Below, one piece after another: positions 17,143-26,015 of a stretch of DNA of 64,000 nucleotides. Source of the DNA: Peribacillus butanolivorans (GTDB lineage: Bacteria; Bacillota; Bacilli; Bacillales; DSM-1321); contig NZ_LGYA01000001.1 of assembly GCF_001273755.1 (NCBI RefSeq), positions 866,683-930,682 on the forward strand, given 5' to 3'. Below the pieces are notes generated by a model that saw only the letters and a list, made by a program, of their open reading frames with translations, ran no database searches and was not told the origin of the DNA. Positions within the stretch are counted from its first letter, which is position 1. Each line of letters starts with the position of its first letter. The position numbers were made by a program, and so were the translations under genes.

Positions 17143-17436
17143 ATAGATCCCCTCCAAACACTAATAGTAGGTGTATACCCATTTTACCCAATCAATAGTG
17201 TTTTTACCATTTCTAATCAAATATAAATCTTCATGTCCAATTCAAATAGCTTTGGAAATTAGTCTGAGAAAATCCTAAAAACGTCGATTTTCTGACAAAT
17301 AATTAGCTTGGCTATACTTCTATTATAGAAAAAGCTATAGTTTAAGGAGATTCAATTTGAAATTCAACTTCCATCTGATATTCTATGTAAGTATGAATAA
17401 AAAAATAGAACGTGACTGCTTGAAAGGTGGATATTA

Positions 17437-18480
17437 ATGTCTAAGGAAATTACGAATGATACATTTTTAAAAGCTGCGAGAGGTGAGAAAACGGATCATG
17501 TGCCTGTTTGGTATATGCGTCAAGCCGGCCGTTCACAGCCAGAATACCGTAAATTGAAAGAAAAGTACTCCCTTTTTGAAATTACTCACCAGCCGGAATT
17601 ATGCGCCTATGTGACAAGATTGCCTGTGGAGCAATATGATGTAGATGCCGCGATTTTATATAAAGATATTATGACACCGCTACCAGCCATAGGAGTGGAT
17701 GTAGAAATTAAGTCAGGAATCGGTCCAGTCATATCTAATCCAATTCAATCGGTGAAAGATGTTGAAAAATTAGGAGAATTAAATCCTGAGGAAGACATCC
17801 CATACGTGTTGGACACCATCAAATTATTAACTACAGAGCAATTGACTGTACCTTTGATTGGTTTTTCAGGTGCTCCATTTACGATTGCTTCTTATATGAT
17901 AGAGGGCGGTCCTTCCAAAAACTACAATAAGACGAAAGCTTTTATGTATTCTGAGCCGGTAGCTTGGTTTGCTTTGATGGACAAGTTAGCAGATATGATT
18001 ATCATCTATGTAAAGGCACAAATTAAAGCGGGTGTTAAAGCCATTCAAATCTTTGATTCATGGGTTGGGGCGTTAAATGTTGAAGATTATCGGGTGTTCA
18101 TCAAGCCGATCATGAATCGCATTTTTGCCTCCTTACGTGAAGAAAATGTACCTTTAATTATGTTTGGTGTTGGTGCAAGTCACTTGGCATTGGAGTGGAA
18201 TGATCTGCCGATTGATGTGGTGGGATTGGATTGGAGACTTCCTATCTCGGAAGCAAGAAAGATGGGTATACAGAAAACAGTTCAAGGTAACCTTGATCCT
18301 GCCCTCCTTTTATCATCTTGGGATGTAATAGAAGAGCGGACGAAACAAATCCTTGACCAAGGTATGCAGCAGGATGGCTACATCTTCAATCTTGGACATG
18401 GGGTGTTCCCATCCGTGAATCCGGAAACTTTGAAGAAATTGACCGCTTTCATTCATGATTACTCATCAAATAAGAAGTAA
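17437..18480 (+). CDS. hemE: uroporphyrinogen decarboxylase HemE
   Basis: Cytosolic enzyme removing four carboxyl groups from uroporphyrinogen III to give coproporphyrinogen III. 347 residues; the signature [17 protein letters not shown] near residue 22 and the catalytic-Asp segment [11 protein letters not shown] near 72, then [13 protein letters not shown] near 140 and NLGHGV near 328. GAAAGGTGG precedes the ATG. It leads the heme cluster hemE-hemH, in which hemY is now only a remnant. Confidence 0.96.
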   Translation: MSKEITNDTFLKAARGEKTDHVPVWYMRQAGRSQPEYRKLKEKYSLFEITHQPELCAYVTRLPVEQYDVDAAILYKDIMTPLPAIGVDVEIKSGIGPVISNPIQSVKDVEKLGELNPEEDIPYVLDTIKLLTTEQLTVPLIGFSGAPFTIASYMIEGGPSKNYNKTKAFMYSEPVAWFALMDKLADMIIIYVKAQIKAGVKAIQIFDSWVGALNVEDYRVFIKPIMNRIFASLREENVPLIMFGVGASHLALEWNDLPIDVVGLDWRLPISEARKMGIQKTVQGNLDPALLLSSWDVIEERTKQILDQGMQQDGYIFNLGHGVFPSVNPETLKKLTAFIHDYSSNKK

Positions 18481-18561
18481 ACCTGAGCGAACTGTTTGCT
18501 AAAAAACCTTATGTGGATGCACAATTTAAAAGAACGGAATTTTTAAAAGAGGTGTAAATAC

Positions 18562-19497
18562 ATGTCAAGAAAAAAAATGGGCCTTTTAGTCATGGCTTAT
18601 GGTACTCCGTACACAGAAGAGGATATTGAAAGATATTATACACATATTCGTCATGGAAGAAGACCTAGTGAAGAATTGATTGCCGATCTTAAAGGTAGAT
18701 ATGAAGCGATTGGTGGTTTGTCTCCCCTTGCAAAAATCACAGCAGGACAAGCAGAAGCGCTTGAAAAACAATTAAATTCAATTCAGGAAGAGATTGAATT
18801 TAAGGCATACTTAGGGCTTAAACATATCGAACCATTTGTTGAAGACGCTGTTAAACAAATGCATGATGATGGGATCTCGGAAGCGGTCAGTATCGTATTG
18901 GCACCGCATTTTTCAACTTTCAGTGTGAAGTCTTACAATGGACGTGCGCAGGATGAAGCAGCTAAATTGGGTGGTCTGACCATTACTTCTGTTGAAAGCT
19001 GGTATGATGAGCCAAAATTCATTCAATATTGGGTGGACCAACTAAAAGAGACAATTGGAAAAATGACTTCGGAAGAACGCGATAATTATGCTTTGGTTGT
19101 TTCTGCACATAGCCTTCCGGAAAAGATTTTACAATTAGGAGATCCATATCCAAAGCAACTTGAAGAAACGGCGAATCTAATCGCTGAAGGCGCAGGGGTT
19201 TCCAATTATGCAGTAGGCTGGCAAAGTGCCGGACAAACGCCTGAACCGTGGTTAGGACCGGATGTGCAGGATTTGACTAGAGATCTCTATAAAGAAAAAG
19301 GATATAAGGCCTTCATTTATATTCCTGTTGGTTTTGTATCCGAGCATCTTGAAGTTCTTTATGATAATGATTATGAATGTAAAGTTGTTACAGATGAAAT
19401 TGGAGCCGGTTACTACCGACCTGATATGCCAAATGTAAAACCAGCATTTATCGACGCCTTGTCTACAATTATAATAAACAAATTACAGGAGAAATAA
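18562..19497 (+). CDS. hemH: coproporphyrin ferrochelatase HemH (CpfC)
   Basis: Inserts Fe2+ into coproporphyrin III in the Firmicute coproporphyrin-dependent heme pathway. 311 residues, monomeric class. The iron ligands lie in [10 protein letters not shown] (His near 185) and [12 protein letters not shown] (Glu near 264). The N-terminus [20 protein letters not shown] is typical of the family. AAGAGGTG precedes the ATG, 81 bp after hemE with no terminator, so the two are probably cotranscribed. Confidence 0.96.
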   Translation: MSRKKMGLLVMAYGTPYTEEDIERYYTHIRHGRRPSEELIADLKGRYEAIGGLSPLAKITAGQAEALEKQLNSIQEEIEFKAYLGLKHIEPFVEDAVKQMHDDGISEAVSIVLAPHFSTFSVKSYNGRAQDEAAKLGGLTITSVESWYDEPKFIQYWVDQLKETIGKMTSEERDNYALVVSAHSLPEKILQLGDPYPKQLEETANLIAEGAGVSNYAVGWQSAGQTPEPWLGPDVQDLTRDLYKEKGYKAFIYIPVGFVSEHLEVLYDNDYECKVVTDEIGAGYYRPDMPNVKPAFIDALSTIIINKLQEK

Positions 19498-19532
19498 TTT
19501 TCAAAATAGGGCGATGAATGGTGAATCATACA

Positions 19533-19678
19533 ATGAAAACGATTGTCATAATCGGAGGAGGAATAACTGGTCTTGCAGCTGAGTATTCCTTGCAGGTAGT
19601 ACATATGACAGGTTCAGTTTGCCGTACTGCATTGATCAATCTGAGGCCGTAGTCGATAAAGTCGTTGAGTTCATTTAA
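19533..19678 (+). pseudogene. hemY: hemY (cgoX) remnant with large internal deletion
   Basis: The first 21 codons read MKTIVIIGGGITGLAAEY, the dinucleotide-binding N-terminus of coproporphyrinogen III oxidase. From 19595 another frame reads GSTYDRFSLPYCIDQSEAVV and on to a stop at 19676-19678, closely matching the C-terminal TGASFEGVGIPDCIDQGKAAV region of B. subtilis HemY. Everything between, about 420 codons, is missing, and the halves are out of frame at 19593-19597. Position directly after hemH is the normal hemY position. Because the cell still makes hemE and hemH products, a functional oxidase is expected elsewhere. Confidence 0.85.
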
Positions 19679-19705
19679 CAAAATAACATCTTCATTTCTA
19701 ATAAG

Positions 19706-19742
19706 GTGGCTGTCCAGTAACGAGGATAGCCACTGTTTCTAT
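19706..19742 (+). terminator. terminator of the hem cluster
   Basis: GTGGCTGTCC pairs with GGATAGCCAC (one G-U pair) across an 8-nt loop and is followed by TGTTTCTAT. It lies 28 bp after the hemY remnant stop. Confidence 0.65.
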
Positions 19743-19874
19743 ATACGTTGAAGATGAATACTGTGTATGTTCTGTAAGTTTGTAAAAAATTAATTGAAAA
19801 AACAGAAAGATTTTGGTAAGATATTATTGAACTTATTGACTATTCTGTTCGTTTGGTCGGAATTGAGGTGGAAA

Positions 19875-20450
19875 ATGTCTGTTGATCGTAAAAAATTAAT
19901 TTTAGAAGCCGCGACCAAGTCTTTTTCCCTTTTTGGATACAAGGCAACGACAATGGATCAAGTGGCTAAAATTGCCAATGTCGGAAAAGGAACCATTTAT
20001 ACCTTTTATAAAAATAAAGAAGAGCTTTTTAAAGAAATTGTTCAGCGGATGATAGAGGAAATGAAATATGAGGCTGAACAATCCCTGGATGATCAATTCT
20101 CCTTTTTTGAAAACCTTCATCGAGCTGTTTATCGTATTTTGGAGTTTAGACAGGAACATCAATTATCTTTAAAACTTCTTCAGGAAGAACGGGAAATTGG
20201 CACACCGGCTGTTCAGGAAATGGTTAATGAAATGGAAGAAGCTATTGTTTCTTATATTAAAGAAAAACTTAATTCAGCGATTGATAAAGGCTATATTCAG
20301 CCTTGTGATCCAGAAATAACAGCTTTCCTCATGTTAAAAATGTACCTTGCCCTTATTTTCGATTGGGAGAGGAATCATGAACCATTAGGAAAAGAAGAAA
20401 TTGCTGAGCTATTCAAAATATATTTATTTAAAGGATTATCTGTTACTTGA
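19875..20450 (+). CDS. yhgD: TetR/AcrR family regulator YhgD
   Basis: 191 residues with a TetR helix-turn-helix at about residues 8-55 (ILEAATKSFSLFGYKATTMD, VGKGTIYTFYKNKEEL) and a variable ligand domain. I start at ATG 19875 (MSVDRKK), which follows GAGGTGG; 27 upstream codons are open from a TTG without a site. It occupies the yhgD place after the hem cluster. In B. subtilis the next gene is yhgE; here no yhgE follows, so its usual neighbour has been lost or moved. Confidence 0.88.
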   Translation: MSVDRKKLILEAATKSFSLFGYKATTMDQVAKIANVGKGTIYTFYKNKEELFKEIVQRMIEEMKYEAEQSLDDQFSFFENLHRAVYRILEFRQEHQLSLKLLQEEREIGTPAVQEMVNEMEEAIVSYIKEKLNSAIDKGYIQPCDPEITAFLMLKMYLALIFDWERNHEPLGKEEIAELFKIYLFKGLSVT

Positions 20451-20508
20451 TAATTCTATTTTTTTGCTTATATGACCTGAAACAGCACATTCAAATTGAA
20501 GGAAATAT

Positions 20509-20542
20509 AAAAAGACGATCCAATTAATTGGATCGTCTTTTT
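20509..20542 (+). terminator. Rho-independent terminator after yhgD
   Basis: A 34-bp perfect palindrome (17 bases each arm) that folds into a long stem with a minimal loop and ends in TTTTT. Confidence 0.8.
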
Positions 20543-20631
20543 ATATTTGGGGATAGGTCCAGCTGCGAAACTGGAACTTTATATGGGATCATCCTGCTAA
20601 TTGGGAAGCGGATGGTGAAACACGTAAACTA

Positions 20632-20760
20632 TTACTTTACAGAAAGGCAATGATCACAGTGGTTTCCATAACATTCGTGCTGTTCTTCAATCTTTTTTCC
20701 GCATTCCTTGCATTGTTTAGGAGGCAGGTTTTTAAAGAACTCAACGCTACTTTGAATCAT
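20632..20760 (-). CDS. yhfH: YhfH family zinc-ribbon-like small protein
   Basis: 42 codons. Two CxxC pairs (CKEC near residue 17 and CDHC near 35) with an intervening Cys in ECYGNHC suggest a small zinc ribbon. Composition and position next to yhfI match B. subtilis YhfH. Three ATGs cluster at 20769, 20766 and 20760; I prefer 20760 because AGGAG lies 9 nt upstream. Function unknown. Confidence 0.75.
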   Translation of the reverse strand: MIQSSVEFFKNLPPKQCKECGKKIEEQHECYGNHCDHCLSVK

Positions 20761-20932
20761 GAACATCATCTCCTGAATTTTTTTATTAATTTCTTTTCTA
20801 TAGTATTCATTGTATTATAACAGAATCAATGTGTCAATGTATGTTTTATAACATAGGTAAAAAAGATGAAAATAGGGGAAGAATAGTTTATATTAATGGG
20901 AAGTCATTGAGAGAAAAAAGGAGTGCCTAAGC

Positions 20933-21667
20933 ATGAAAATCACCGTAATTGGTTGTTGGGGCGGATATCCAGCTAAAAATGAGGCAAGTTCTGGCTATTT
21001 GCTTGAATATGAAGATTTTCGCATTCTGCTTGATTGCGGTAGCGGTGTTCTATCACAGCTACAAAATCATATGAAGCCGGAGGAACTCGGTGCGGTAGTA
21101 TTATCCCACTATCATCCGGATCACGTAGCGGATGTAGGTGTCCTGCAACACGCTGCGCTAATTCAGCAAATACTGGGCAGCGAAAAAAGGACTATTCCTA
21201 TTTATGGCCATGATTTAGATGCTGCCGAATTTGAAAAGTTAACCTATAAAGATATAACAAAGGGGATTGCCTACTCTGCTGATGAGCCTTTAACCATCGG
21301 TCCATGCAAATTTACTTTTATGAAAACAAAACATCCAGTTCCATGCTTTGCAATGAGAATAGAGGCTGAAAATCATTCGATTGTATACACAGGGGACAGC
21401 TCTTATATGGATGAGTTGGCTGATTTCGCCAAGGATGCAAATGTTTTATTATGTGAAAGCAACTTTTACAGCAATATGGACGGCTCAAATGCCGGCCATA
21501 TGACAGCTAGGGAAGCGGGCATACTTGCTGATAAGGCAGACGTCCAGCTTTTACTCTTAACTCATCTTCCACATTATGGTGATCTGAATCAACTGAAAAA
21601 AGAAGCATCAGAGGTTTTCAAACGGGAAATTGCAGTAGCGAAAAGCAATCTCGAATTTCAACTATAA
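20933..21667 (+). CDS. yhfI: MBL-fold metallohydrolase YhfI
   Basis: A 244-residue metallo-beta-lactamase-fold hydrolase close to the RNase Z/PhnP branch. The metal motif is LSHYHPDHVADV near residue 57 (HxHxDH), with GDSSYMDEL near 152 and the distal histidine LLTHLPHYG near 218. Likely a phosphodiesterase, substrate unknown. AAAAAGGAGTG precedes the ATG. It is followed by lplJ in the same direction as in B. subtilis. Confidence 0.88.
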   Translation: MKITVIGCWGGYPAKNEASSGYLLEYEDFRILLDCGSGVLSQLQNHMKPEELGAVVLSHYHPDHVADVGVLQHAALIQQILGSEKRTIPIYGHDLDAAEFEKLTYKDITKGIAYSADEPLTIGPCKFTFMKTKHPVPCFAMRIEAENHSIVYTGDSSYMDELADFAKDANVLLCESNFYSNMDGSNAGHMTAREAGILADKADVQLLLLTHLPHYGDLNQLKKEASEVFKREIAVAKSNLEFQL

Positions 21668-21712
21668 ATGAATCATCAGGGGTATGAATGAAGTCGACAA
21701 GGGGGAACAACG

Positions 21713-22702
21713 GTGCTTTTTATTGATAACAAAGGAATCACAGATCCACAGATTAATCTGGCTATTGAAGAGTATGCACTCAAACACTTAAATATAGATG
21801 AAACCTATCTTTTATTCTATATTAATCGTCCTTCAATCATCATAGGGAGAAATCAAAATACGATTGAAGAAATTAATGCCGATTATGTTGAAGATAACGG
21901 TATTACTGTTGTCAGACGTCTTTCCGGGGGTGGAGCGGTTTATCATGATTTAGGAAATCTCAATTTCAGTTTCATCACGAAAGATGATGGGGATAGCTTC
22001 CATAACTTCAAGAAATTCACTCAACCTGTGGTAGAAACGCTTGAAAAACTAGGAATTCATGCTGAATTAAGTGGACGTAATGATATTCTTGCTGAAGGAA
22101 AGAAAATCTCTGGCAACGCGATGTTTTCAACGAAGGGCAGGATGTTCAGTCATGGGACATTGTTGTTTCAATCAGAAATGGACCATATTGTTTCCGCTTT
22201 AAAAGTGAAAAAAGATAAAATTGAGTCAAAAGGGATTAAATCGATTAGAAGCCGTGTCGGTAATATCGTTGATTTTCTAAAAAAACCGATGACTGTTGAG
22301 GAATTCCGTTCTTTCCTTCTGAAAAATATTTTTAAAGATAGTGGAGAAGTTACGGAGTATGTTTTAACAGAAGAAGATTGGGATAAGATTCATAAAATCT
22401 CAGAGGAAAGATATCAAAACTGGGAGTGGAACTACGGAAAATCACCTAAATTCAACTTGCAAAACTCACATAGGTTCCCGGTTGGATCGGTTGATATCCG
22501 TCTTGAAGTGAATAGGGGAATCATTGAGAACTGTAAAATTTACGGTGACTTCTTTGGAGTTGGCGAAGTTATTGACATAGAACAAAAGCTTACTGGAACT
22601 CGTTATGAAAAAGAATCTATCAGCTCGGTATTAGATGAAATAGATGTTCGACATTATTTTGGCAATGTAACAAAAGATGAGATATTAGCTTTAATATATT
22701 AA
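21713..22702 (+). CDS. lplJ: lipoate-protein ligase LplJ
   Basis: Ligates free lipoate via lipoyl-AMP to lipoyl domains of GcvH and the 2-oxoacid dehydrogenase complexes. 329 residues: RLSGGGAVYHDLGNLNFSF near 72 is the lipoyl-AMP site, and KISGNAMF with the catalytic Lys lies near 138. The C-terminal accessory domain is present (about 245-329). Start is GTG, after GGGGGAAC. It is 45 bp after yhfI and closed by a terminator. Confidence 0.93.
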   Translation: MLFIDNKGITDPQINLAIEEYALKHLNIDETYLLFYINRPSIIIGRNQNTIEEINADYVEDNGITVVRRLSGGGAVYHDLGNLNFSFITKDDGDSFHNFKKFTQPVVETLEKLGIHAELSGRNDILAEGKKISGNAMFSTKGRMFSHGTLLFQSEMDHIVSALKVKKDKIESKGIKSIRSRVGNIVDFLKKPMTVEEFRSFLLKNIFKDSGEVTEYVLTEEDWDKIHKISEERYQNWEWNYGKSPKFNLQNSHRFPVGSVDIRLEVNRGIIENCKIYGDFFGVGEVIDIEQKLTGTRYEKESISSVLDEIDVRHYFGNVTKDEILALIY

Positions 22703-22707
22703 TTTTG

Positions 22708-22739
22708 AAAAGCCGTCCGAGCCTATAAGGACGGCTTTT
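22708..22739 (+). terminator. Rho-independent terminator after lplJ
   Basis: AAAAGCCGTCC pairs exactly with GGACGGCTTTT across a 10-nt loop and is followed by TGTGT. Confidence 0.8.
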
Positions 22740-22838
22740 GTGTCTAATAATGACATTAATTGCTTGAATTTGGATAAAAATGTTGCTGTAATCATTTACT
22801 TTTAATATAATAAAACTGTATTTAGTTTGAGCTAAAAA

Positions 22839-22856
22839 TGAATGATTATTCATTCA
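22839..22856. promoter_or_regulatory. FadR operator upstream of lcfB
   Basis: TGAATGATTATTCATTCA is an 18-bp near-perfect palindrome equal to the Bacillus FadR (YsiA) consensus TGAATGANTANTCATTCA. It lies 25 bp before the lcfB start. Long-chain acyl-CoA releases FadR, so lcfB should be induced by fatty acids, as known for B. subtilis lcfB. Confidence 0.85.
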
Positions 22857-22881
22857 TGCTTTTTACAGGGGAGGGAGAACG

Positions 22882-24426
22882 ATGAATTTATCTGAACAGC
22901 TTCATCAAACGGCTTTAAGAAAGGCTGATAAGCCAGCTTATTATTTTATGGATCAATCCACTTCATATGGAGAATTGGATGAAGCCGTAACAAAGTTTGC
23001 AGACGAACTACATAAGCTTGGTGTTTCAACTGGTGATAATGTTGCGTTGGTTTTAGGCAATTCTCCACATTTTATTATTTCGTTGTATGGGGCTTTACGA
23101 GCAGGGGCGACCGTAATACCAGTAAATCCAATTTACACACCTGATGAAATTGGGTACATCCTGAATAATGGCGATGTAAAGGTCGTTGTAGCTTTAGATA
23201 AGCTTTTACCCTTATTAAAGAATATGAACCCCATTCTTTCAAGTGTTGAACAATATGTAATTTGTGAAACGCAACTGGCTAATGGGGATATAAGTAAACT
23301 GAATATTTACCCTAAAATGAAATCGTTTACAGAGATGCTGAAAAAGGGGGATGTCCACTTTTTAGGACCGAGACTGGATCCTGAAGATACGGCAATCATT
23401 CTATATACTTCTGGGACCACTGGAAAGCCAAAAGGTGCCATGCTCTCACATACAAATATTTACTCCAATGCACATGATGTCGGCGAATATTTAAAAATCA
23501 CGGAAAATGACCGTGTTGTTACTACACTGCCAATGTTTCATGTTTTCAGTTTAACAGTCGTTGTGAATGCTCCATTGTTGAGTGGGGGTACACTTTTAAT
23601 TGTCCCGCAATTCAGTCCAAAGGAAATATTCAGGCTAATCAAAAAATTTAATGCGACTGTTTTTGCTGGCGTACCAACAATGTATAATTTCCTTTTCCAA
23701 TATCAAGATGGTAAAGAAGAAGATTTGAATTCGTTACGAATATGTATTTCAGGTGGGTCTGCCATGCCAGTTTCGCTGCTGGAATCCTTTGAACAGAAAT
23801 TTAATATTATTGTTTCAGAAGGTTACGGCTTGTCTGAAGCATCACCTGTCACATGCTTTAATCCTTTGGATCGTCCAAGGAAGGCCGGATCAATCGGAAC
23901 ATCAATCCTTCATGTTGAAAACAAAGTTGTAAATGAGCTTGATGAAGAAGTGCCTGTCAATGGAGTGGGCGAATTGATTGTCAGAGGTCCGAATGTAATG
24001 AAAGGGTATTACAAAATGCCGGAAGAGTCGGCTGCTGTTTTAAAAAACGGCTGGCTTTATACTGGTGACCTAGCCCGGATGGATGAAGAAGGCTACTTTT
24101 TTATTGTAGATCGTAAAAAGGAATTAATCATTGTCGGTGGTTATAATGTCTATCCGCGTGAAGTCGAAGAGGTTTTATACGCCCATCCTGAAGTGATTGA
24201 AGCCGCAGCGATTGGCGTGCCGGATCCTAATCAAGGTGAAGTAGTTCATTGCTTCGTGGTGAAAAAAAATAATGCATTGACCGAGGAAGAATTACTTGCT
24301 TATTGTTTAGAACATTTAGCTAAATATAAGGTTCCAACAAAAATTGAGTTCTTAGATCAACTTCCAAAAAATACGACAGGAAAAATTTTACGTCGTTCCT
24401 TGAAAACTCATGTAACTCAAAACTAA
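22882..24426 (+). CDS. lcfB: long-chain fatty-acid-CoA ligase LcfB (YhfL)
   Basis: ATP-dependent acyl-CoA synthetase of the ANL superfamily, 514 residues. AMP-binding motif ILYTSGTTGKPKGAML near 173, GYGLSEASPVT near 314, YTGDLARMDEEGYFFIVDRKKE near 393 and the catalytic Lys in LPKNTTGKILRR near 496. GGGGAGGGAG precedes the ATG. Order lplJ-lcfB matches B. subtilis and the FadR palindrome upstream supports a fatty-acid role. Confidence 0.93.
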   Translation: MNLSEQLHQTALRKADKPAYYFMDQSTSYGELDEAVTKFADELHKLGVSTGDNVALVLGNSPHFIISLYGALRAGATVIPVNPIYTPDEIGYILNNGDVKVVVALDKLLPLLKNMNPILSSVEQYVICETQLANGDISKLNIYPKMKSFTEMLKKGDVHFLGPRLDPEDTAIILYTSGTTGKPKGAMLSHTNIYSNAHDVGEYLKITENDRVVTTLPMFHVFSLTVVVNAPLLSGGTLLIVPQFSPKEIFRLIKKFNATVFAGVPTMYNFLFQYQDGKEEDLNSLRICISGGSAMPVSLLESFEQKFNIIVSEGYGLSEASPVTCFNPLDRPRKAGSIGTSILHVENKVVNELDEEVPVNGVGELIVRGPNVMKGYYKMPEESAAVLKNGWLYTGDLARMDEEGYFFIVDRKKELIIVGGYNVYPREVEEVLYAHPEVIEAAAIGVPDPNQGEVVHCFVVKKNNALTEEELLAYCLEHLAKYKVPTKIEFLDQLPKNTTGKILRRSLKTHVTQN

Positions 24427-24440
24427 ATATGATTTGTATC

Positions 24441-24481
24441 TAAGGAGATTATTGCCTTTCACATGCAATAGTCTCCTTTTT
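24441..24481 (+). terminator. Rho-independent terminator after lcfB
   Basis: AAGGAGATTATTGC pairs with GCAATAGTCTCCTT (one wobble pair) across a 9-nt loop, followed by TTTT. Confidence 0.75.
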
Positions 24482-24602
24482 GTACAAGCAAAGTGTATCG
24501 CCATGCATAAAGTATATAGTGGGGAGCTTAAAGTCTTGATTCTTGTTTCAAAAAGAGTTATGATTGTCATTAAAAATTTCACTACATGTAAGGAGGGGTA
24601 AG

Positions 24603-25130
24603 ATGAGAGATGTAGAGCTTTTAGATATTTTTACACATCCTATTGCTCAAAAATACTTGAACAGATCAGGCCTTGCACACGCGATTGCCGTTGCCTATCA
24701 TGCGTTTCACCTAGCAAACGAATATAACGTAGATCCTGATATTGCTGCCAAAGCTGGTCTTTTGCATGATATGGGTCATTTCACCTGGTACCGCAATGGA
24801 AAATGGGATTATGATTTGTACAAACAAAATGATATCCATCCTATTAAAGGTGCAGAAAGAGCTCATAAACTGTTAATCCGGCTTGGAGAAAATCCGGTTA
24901 AAGCCAAGACTATTTCCCTCGCCATTTTATTTCACACCGATTCATTTTTACCTTCAAATGATATTATTCGAACACCGCTTCAGCAGGTCGTCAAATGGGC
25001 CGACGAAAAAGATGAAGAAGAAGGTGGAAAACACCATTATCGCAAAATTGATTTCCAGCGTGCAAAGGAAAGCATAATCCAACTAGACAAACTCATTGAT
25101 GAGGAACAAAGAAAAAGGCTATCATCCTGA
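24603..25130 (+). CDS. HD-domain hydrolase
   Basis: 175 residues with an HD metal-phosphohydrolase domain: HAIAVAYHAF near 24, the HD dyad in GLLHDMGHFTW near 57, a later His-Asp in ILFHTDSF near 120 and Asp in KWADEKDEE near 143. I start at ATG 24603 (MRDVELL) with AAGGAGGGG just upstream, not at the earlier in-frame ATT/ATG region. Substrate unknown. Not part of the B. subtilis yhfL-yhfN order, so a local insertion relative to that genome. Confidence 0.8.
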   Translation: MRDVELLDIFTHPIAQKYLNRSGLAHAIAVAYHAFHLANEYNVDPDIAAKAGLLHDMGHFTWYRNGKWDYDLYKQNDIHPIKGAERAHKLLIRLGENPVKAKTISLAILFHTDSFLPSNDIIRTPLQQVVKWADEKDEEEGGKHHYRKIDFQRAKESIIQLDKLIDEEQRKRLSS

Positions 25131-25155
25131 AAATATACGGTGATAGCTTTTTTTG
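25112..25155 (+). terminator. Rho-independent terminator after the HD gene
   Basis: An imperfect stem (AAGGCTATCATC with GGTGATAGCTTT) ends in a run of seven T. It begins inside the last codons of the gene. Confidence 0.65.
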
Positions 25156-25222
25156 TGATTAAAAACAGGAGTTCTATATGGAGTATGAAAGGGTTACTAC
25201 TCAAGAGGGTCCTTTTTTGCAA

Positions 25223-25810
25223 TTAATCGACTTCTTTCAAAATGGCTTTATACACTGCCTCTTTATCGAAATCAAATTCACCCATTCCAAAAACTTTGAC
25301 GACACGATTTTCAACATCGAGTAAATAGGTTGCGGTAGTATGGACAAATTCGCCGGTTCCTGAATCTCGAAAAAGAAAATCAAATTGGTCAGTTAGCTTT
25401 TTGGTATCTTCAGGTGAACCTCGTAATATCTCCCAGCCATCCGTTTTATTTACTTCAAATGTATTTGCATACGCATCTATTTTTTTAGCTGAATCCTTTT
25501 CCGGATTAAAAGTGATAGTTAAAAACTCCACTTTACTTCCAAAAATATTTTTCTTAACTAATTGATCTCGAATATTTTGCATTTGAAATGTGGTATTTGG
25601 ACATAAATCTGGACAATCAATATACATAAACTCCAATAGCCGGACTTTAGGTTCTAATTCAGAGAAGCTGAATGTTTCACCCTCTTGTGTTTTCATCACT
25701 ATATCATCTGGAAAATACATTTTTGACTGACGATATTCTGTAAAATAAAAGATACCTGATCCAATGCCCATCACTAATAAAATTGTAAAAATAATATAAA
25801 TTTTTTTCAT
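25223..25810 (-). CDS. SCO1/SenC family copper chaperone
   Basis: 195 residues, membrane-anchored thioredoxin-fold protein facing outside. One N-terminal helix (residues 3-24) without a lipobox cysteine, then CxxxC in YIDCPDLCP (Cys66, Cys70) and the third copper ligand His157 in EFVHTTATYLLD. SCO proteins deliver copper to the CuA site of cytochrome c oxidase or act as thiol reductants. No oxidase gene is nearby. ATG follows a modest ribosome site (GGGGTGAC). Confidence 0.9.
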   Translation of the reverse strand: MKKIYIIFTILLVMGIGSGIFYFTEYRQSKMYFPDDIVMKTQEGETFSFSELEPKVRLLEFMYIDCPDLCPNTTFQMQNIRDQLVKKNIFGSKVEFLTITFNPEKDSAKKIDAYANTFEVNKTDGWEILRGSPEDTKKLTDQFDFLFRDSGTGEFVHTTATYLLDVENRVVKVFGMGEFDFDKEAVYKAILKEVD

Positions 25811-26015
25811 CTTTGTTTGTCACCCCAAGTCTTTATAATTATCTATCTTCACTATACAGGACTGAATTCTAAACAATGGAATGAAAACGGGCGAAATGAT
25901 GAAGATTATTTGAACATTTATTGTCATTATATGATATGGAGACAGAAATACGGTTCTAACATGTCCATTTTGGATTAAACTATAAGAGGTAGGTTAGATT
26001 TAAAGGAGGGTCGTA

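Noticed and set aside
18481..18561. Open stretch between hemE and hemH resembling a short coding fragment
   Set aside because: Only about 23 codons, no start with a ribosome site of its own, and no recognised match.
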